This document shows, piece after piece, positions 36,324 through 39,584 of a stretch of 39,584 bases of DNA. This DNA is from Campylobacter sp. US33a (GTDB lineage: Bacteria > Campylobacterota > Campylobacteria > Campylobacterales > Campylobacteraceae). The stretch is from NCBI RefSeq assembly GCF_004378855.1, contig NZ_RYYL01000007.1, positions 1 to 39,584 on the forward strand. The letters run 5' to 3'. The translations under genes were made by a program, and so were the position numbers. The notes under the pieces are model-generated. The model did no database searches and was not told where the DNA came from. It saw only the letters and a list, made by a program, of their open reading frames with translations. The stretch's first letter is position 1. Each line of letters opens with the position of its first letter.

Positions 36324-37963
36324 CGCGTAACCCTTAAAATTTCTCCAAGACTTGTAATGCCTTCTCTAGCTTTTTCTATGCCCATTTCAAACATGGTTTG
36401 AAAACCGTTGTTTTGCAGATAGGCTAAAATTTCGCTTTTATTAGCATTGCGTCTGATTAATTCCCGCATATCATCATCTATATTAAGCGCTTCGCAAATT
36501 AATTCTCTGCCTAAAAAACCTGTATTAGAGCAATAAATACAACCCTTGCTTTCATAAAATTTGCCTTGAATTTTTTCATCTTCATAAGAAATTTCATAAC
36601 AACAATGCGTGCAAAGTTTTCTTACAAGTCTTTGTGCGATGATTAAATTTAGGGCCGATGAGAGTAAATAAGGCTTGGCTTTCATATCTAGCATTCTAAC
36701 TATCGCAGAAATGGAATCATTGGTGTGTAGAGTACTTAGCATTAAATGTCCTGTAAGTGCTGATTTTATAGCAATATCAAGACTTTCTTCATCACGAATT
36801 TCCCCTACCATAATTACATCAGGATCTTGCCTTAAAATCGCTCTTAAAGCATTGTTAAAATCAAGTCCCGCCTTTGAATTTAGCATGGTTTGTTGCACGA
36901 GTGGAATTTTATATTCGATCGGATCTTCAAGAGTAATGATCTTTTTTTCTATAGATTTTATTTCATTGAGTATAGAGTATAAAGTAGTACTTTTCCCACT
37001 TCCTGTTGGACCTGTTAATAAAATCATTCCATAAGGTTGATTGATATTATTTTGAAGGTGTTTTAAATTTGTTTTTCCAAAATGTAAGTTTTGAAGGCTC
37101 GTAAAATCTTTTTTTCTTTCAAGTATTCTAATAACAATGCTTTCCCCATAAATTAAAGGCAAAGATGAAATTCTAAAATCAAATTCTAAATTTTGTATTT
37201 GCATACTAAAACTGCCGTCTTGAGCTTTTCTTTGTTCTGCAACATTTAAATGTGCACTTAGTTTGATGTAAAAAACTAAAGCCTGATAAAGTTCTTTTTC
37301 TAAAATAACAAATTCGCTTAAAATTCCATCTTTTCTAAAACGCACCAAAGCGTCATCATTTCTTGGTTCTATATGTATATCGCTTGCTTTTTGTTTGATG
37401 GCTTGGCTTAAGATAAGATCGTGAATTTTGGCAATGGCACTTTTTTGTTCGTTTTCTAGTTTCCCGCCCAATTCGGTTTTAAGTTTTTCTGCAAGTTTGG
37501 CAAGTTCAACTTGCAAAGAAAGCCTTTCTAGGATAGTTTTGATTTTTAAAGGATTTGCAATGCATAATTGTATAAATTTGTCTTTAGATCCATTTTGCAA
37601 TTTATCTATAAGTTCAAAAGAACAAGGTTTAGTGCAAGCTAGGTAAATATTATTTTCATCTTCTTTAAAGGGTAAAATTTGATACGTTTGTAAAATTTGG
37701 CTATTAAAGCATTTAAAAAGTGTAAGGTTGGCTAAAGGTTCTTGTATGAAATTTAATTTTTTATACAGAGCAAAACCTTGCAAAAAACTGTCTAAATTTT
37801 GCTTAAAATAAGCACAAAGTTCAAAAATATCTAAAATATCTTTTTCATAAAGTTTATAAACACACTCTTTAATGAGAGAAAAATCTAAATTTGAAAAATC
37901 GCATTCGGGATTTAATAAGCCTTGTTCTTTGAGTTTAGAGTGTAAAATTTCTATGTTTTTCAT
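36320..37963 (-). CDS. ctsE: CtsE, GspE/PilB-type secretion ATPase for DNA uptake
   Basis: Hexameric traffic ATPase of 547 aa. It shows Walker A GPTGSGKS (318-325), an Asp box around KIITLEDPIEYK, Walker B DPDVIMVGEIRDEES, the His box ALTGHLMLSTLHTND and a tetracysteine zinc site (CTHC ... CIYC). It probably powers the pseudopilus that pulls DNA through the secretin CtsD. ATG overlaps the ctsX stop by 4 nt and the TGA overlaps ctsF. Confidence 0.94.
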   Translation of the reverse strand: MKNIEILHSKLKEQGLLNPECDFSNLDFSLIKECVYKLYEKDILDIFELCAYFKQNLDSFLQGFALYKKLNFIQEPLANLTLFKCFNSQILQTYQILPFKEDENNIYLACTKPCSFELIDKLQNGSKDKFIQLCIANPLKIKTILERLSLQVELAKLAEKLKTELGGKLENEQKSAIAKIHDLILSQAIKQKASDIHIEPRNDDALVRFRKDGILSEFVILEKELYQALVFYIKLSAHLNVAEQRKAQDGSFSMQIQNLEFDFRISSLPLIYGESIVIRILERKKDFTSLQNLHFGKTNLKHLQNNINQPYGMILLTGPTGSGKSTTLYSILNEIKSIEKKIITLEDPIEYKIPLVQQTMLNSKAGLDFNNALRAILRQDPDVIMVGEIRDEESLDIAIKSALTGHLMLSTLHTNDSISAIVRMLDMKAKPYLLSSALNLIIAQRLVRKLCTHCCYEISYEDEKIQGKFYESKGCIYCSNTGFLGRELICEALNIDDDMRELIRRNANKSEILAYLQNNGFQTMFEMGIEKAREGITSLGEILRVTR

Positions 37964-38577
37964 TTGATTTGACTTAAGAATTGATCAATATTATTTGAAT
38001 CATAAAAACTCATATAATTAGAAAGTGCTTTTATAGCCTCTTCTTTTTGACCTAGAGCAATTTTTGCTTTTGCAAACATTAGCCACGATTCTTGGTTATT
38101 TTTATTAAGTTCGTTTGCTTTTAAGGACCAAAAAATAGATTTTTTATAATCTTTATTTTGATAATAAATTTTTGAAAGTTTAATAGCGCTTTTATAATTA
38201 GGATGTGCATAAAAATCACTTCTAAGCTCAGGAATGCTTGCTTCATAGCTTTGCACTATGATTTTTGGCTCATTTGTTGTGCTTAAATTTATGGTTTGAA
38301 TATGTGGTGTTTCTTGGGCATTAAGCGTGGTTTTGTTTTGTAAAATTTTATTTTTTTCTTGGATAATTTTTGCATCTTGAAGTTTATTTTGTAAATTCTT
38401 TTTTTCTTTTAGGGCTAAATTCAAAGTATGCTGTTGATTTTGCAAATATTTGAAAAGCATAAAACTTGCAAAGCATAAACAAAATACTAAAACACCTAAA
38501 AGACTGAATTTTATATAACGTTTTTGTTTAAATTTTTTATGTTTGAGTTCGAGTTCTTGAATTTGAATTTTATTCAT
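37960..38577 (-). CDS. ctsX: CtsX, membrane protein of the competence operon
   Basis: A 205-aa protein with one N-terminal transmembrane helix (about 24-45, FSLLGVLVFCLCFASFMLF), a coiled-coil segment (about 46-85) and a C-terminal TPR-like region with SAIKLSKIYYQNKDYKKSIFWSLKANELN. The position between ctsP and ctsE matches C. jejuni Cj1472c, which I recall as ctsX; the symbol relies on synteny. Likely a bitopic protein that bridges CtsP and the membrane complex. Confidence 0.75.
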   Translation of the reverse strand: MNKIQIQELELKHKKFKQKRYIKFSLLGVLVFCLCFASFMLFKYLQNQQHTLNLALKEKKNLQNKLQDAKIIQEKNKILQNKTTLNAQETPHIQTINLSTTNEPKIIVQSYEASIPELRSDFYAHPNYKSAIKLSKIYYQNKDYKKSIFWSLKANELNKNNQESWLMFAKAKIALGQKEEAIKALSNYMSFYDSNNIDQFLSQIK

Positions 38578-38578
38578 T

Positions 38579-39262
38579 TTACAACCTTAGATTATGATGT
38601 AATGCGCAAAGTTCGAGTAAAAATTTAGAGCTTTTTTCAAGTTTTTGTTTTTCGTAATATGCGTAAAGTGCGATAAAAGTATGTAGAATTTGATCTATTG
38701 TTCTTAAATTATTTAAACTGATTTTTTGTAGTAATTTTAATTCTTTATCTACAAAAGGCTTTTTTAGTTGAAATTTTGTGTTAATGTAAAATGATAATTC
38801 TTCTTTGGATAATTCATTTAAGACGATAATATTTCCAATGCGGCTTTTAAAATGCTCTTTTTCAAATATTTTGTGAATTTTATGTGTACTTAGAATAAAG
38901 ACGAAATTTTTGAAATCACTTAAAATTCTGATTTTTTCAAGTAAAGCCTCTTCATACATTCCTGCTTCATCAAGTAAAATAAGATAATGCTCTTTGCTAT
39001 TTTTTGCAAAAGAAATAAAATCTTGAAGTGATGGGGTTTGTTTGTTTAGAATTACGCTTCCAAGAGTATTTAAAAAATTTATTTCATCAAAAAACGGTTC
39101 TGAAAATAAAAAAGTTCTTGATGTTTTAGTAAGTTGCTTGAGTAAAAAACTTTTTCCACTACCACTTTTCCCAAGCAAGATGATGATTTGTTGATTTGAT
39201 GTATTTTGTATTATTTCAAGGGCATTAGTATGCTGTTTTAATGGAACAAAATCAGAGTTCAT
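38579..39262 (-). CDS. ctsP: CtsP, nucleotide-binding protein of the competence operon
   Basis: A 227-aa P-loop ATPase of the ExeA/GspA kind: Walker A GKSGSGKS (31-38), Walker B YLILLDEAGMYEE near residue 92 and a sensor-like FILSTHKIHKIFE. No membrane helix. In C. jejuni CtsP is needed for natural transformation and associates with the membrane. Its start lies inside the last 11 nt of ctsD, and it ends 1 nt before ctsX. Confidence 0.87.
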   Translation of the reverse strand: MNSDFVPLKQHTNALEIIQNTSNQQIIILLGKSGSGKSFLLKQLTKTSRTFLFSEPFFDEINFLNTLGSVILNKQTPSLQDFISFAKNSKEHYLILLDEAGMYEEALLEKIRILSDFKNFVFILSTHKIHKIFEKEHFKSRIGNIIVLNELSKEELSFYINTKFQLKKPFVDKELKLLQKISLNNLRTIDQILHTFIALYAYYEKQKLEKSSKFLLELCALHHNLRL

Positions 39263-39584
39263 AGTGCTTAAATCCTAGATCTTTTAAGGAAGGATGGGTG
39301 TTTTGATTATCAACAATTACTGGGGTTATGATGAAAACAATTTCTGTAGCATTATCGACACTTTGATCGCCTTGAAATAAAGCTCCTAGGAGTGGAATTT
39401 TAGATAAAAAATTAACAGAACTCTCATCAAATTGGTTGTTTCTGCTAATAAGTCCACCCAAAATTAGACTTTGGTTGTTTTCAACTTGCACAACGGTAGA
39501 TAACTTTTTTTGTATGGTATCGGGCGCTATAGTGCGCGGAGTATTTTGACGACGATTATCTTGGGCGTATTTAAAATTACTAAG
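39252..39584 (-). CDS. ctsD: CtsD, outer-membrane secretin for DNA uptake (5' part missing)
   Basis: The C-terminal 110 residues of a type II/IV secretin; the gene continues beyond the window edge. The minus strand reads in frame from the boundary (LSNFKYAQDNRRQNTPRT...) to the stop at 39252. The conserved secretin end is VENNQSLILGGLISR, FLSKIPLLGALFQ and TEIVFIITPVIV. It forms the outer-membrane pore of the Cts system. Confidence 0.92.
   Translation of the reverse strand, partial: LSNFKYAQDNRRQNTPRTIAPDTIQKKLSTVVQVENNQSLILGGLISRNNQFDESSVNFLSKIPLLGALFQGDQSVDNATEIVFIITPVIVDNQNTHPSLKDLGFKHYEL

Overview
The window is from an AT-rich epsilonproteobacterium (Campylobacterota). The protein content fits Campylobacter: PhosSR with pstSCAB, the Cts competence system, the single-domain globin Cgb, a fliL-acpS pair and KtrAB. 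I place it in the thermotolerant C. jejuni / C. lari relationship group, but I cannot name the species. The order around the origin (pstSCAB, phosRS, gyrB, dnaN, dnaA, ruvC) differs from the C. jejuni order I remember, which argues against C. jejuni itself.

Layout. (1) 1-5382: phosphate uptake and sensing. pstS-pstC-pstA-pstB run leftward, pstB is cut by the window edge, and the PhosR/PhosS two-component system diverges rightward. A near-consensus PhosR box lies upstream of pstS. (2) 5417-10870: the replication-origin block gyrB, dnaN, dnaA (leftward) and ruvC (rightward). TTCACA-type DnaA boxes lie on both sides of dnaA. (3) 10919-19186: a four-gene type I restriction-modification operon hsdM-hsdS-rloC-hsdR. 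The third gene looks like a complete RloC anticodon nuclease, so the locus combines DNA restriction with a possible tRNA-cleaving abortive response. The block lies immediately 3' of tRNA-Val, and an 11-bp sequence spanning the tRNA end recurs at the far end next to ruvC. (4) 19300-19852: tRNA-Ser, tRNA-Ala and tRNA-Val (minus) and tRNA-Met (plus). (5) 20005-24647: an acetate-type symporter with its DUF485 partner, the globin cgb, a small unknown protein and a PvdE/YojI-type ABC exporter. (6) 24726-30963: ribD, a ComEA-like DNA-binding protein, bioA, dps, a lipase-like protein and the KtrBA potassium transporter. (7) 31095-33656: tRNA-Phe, phosphomannomutase/phosphoglucomutase, fliL and acpS. 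(8) 33658-35152: a hexapeptide acyltransferase gene broken by two compensating frameshifts, and a small helix-turn-helix protein. (9) 35130-39584: the competence operon ctsD (partial)-ctsP-ctsX-ctsE-ctsF.

Genes are tightly packed. Many start/stop overlaps are 4 nt (ATGA, GTGA or TTGA), and at least four genes start at TTG. The longest stretches without a gene are under 300 bp: 3173-3436 (Pho box, hairpins, phosR promoter), 22017-22251 (actP/cgb control region) and 27381-27620 (bioA/dps control region).

The observations most worth checking are the RloC nuclease in the restriction operon, the doubly frameshifted acyltransferase, the 28-bp perfect palindrome over the dps promoter, the Crp/Fnr-type site before cgb, the leaderless-looking phosR, and the head-to-head DnaA boxes over the ruvC start. 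All functional calls rest on reading motifs by eye; no database search was run.
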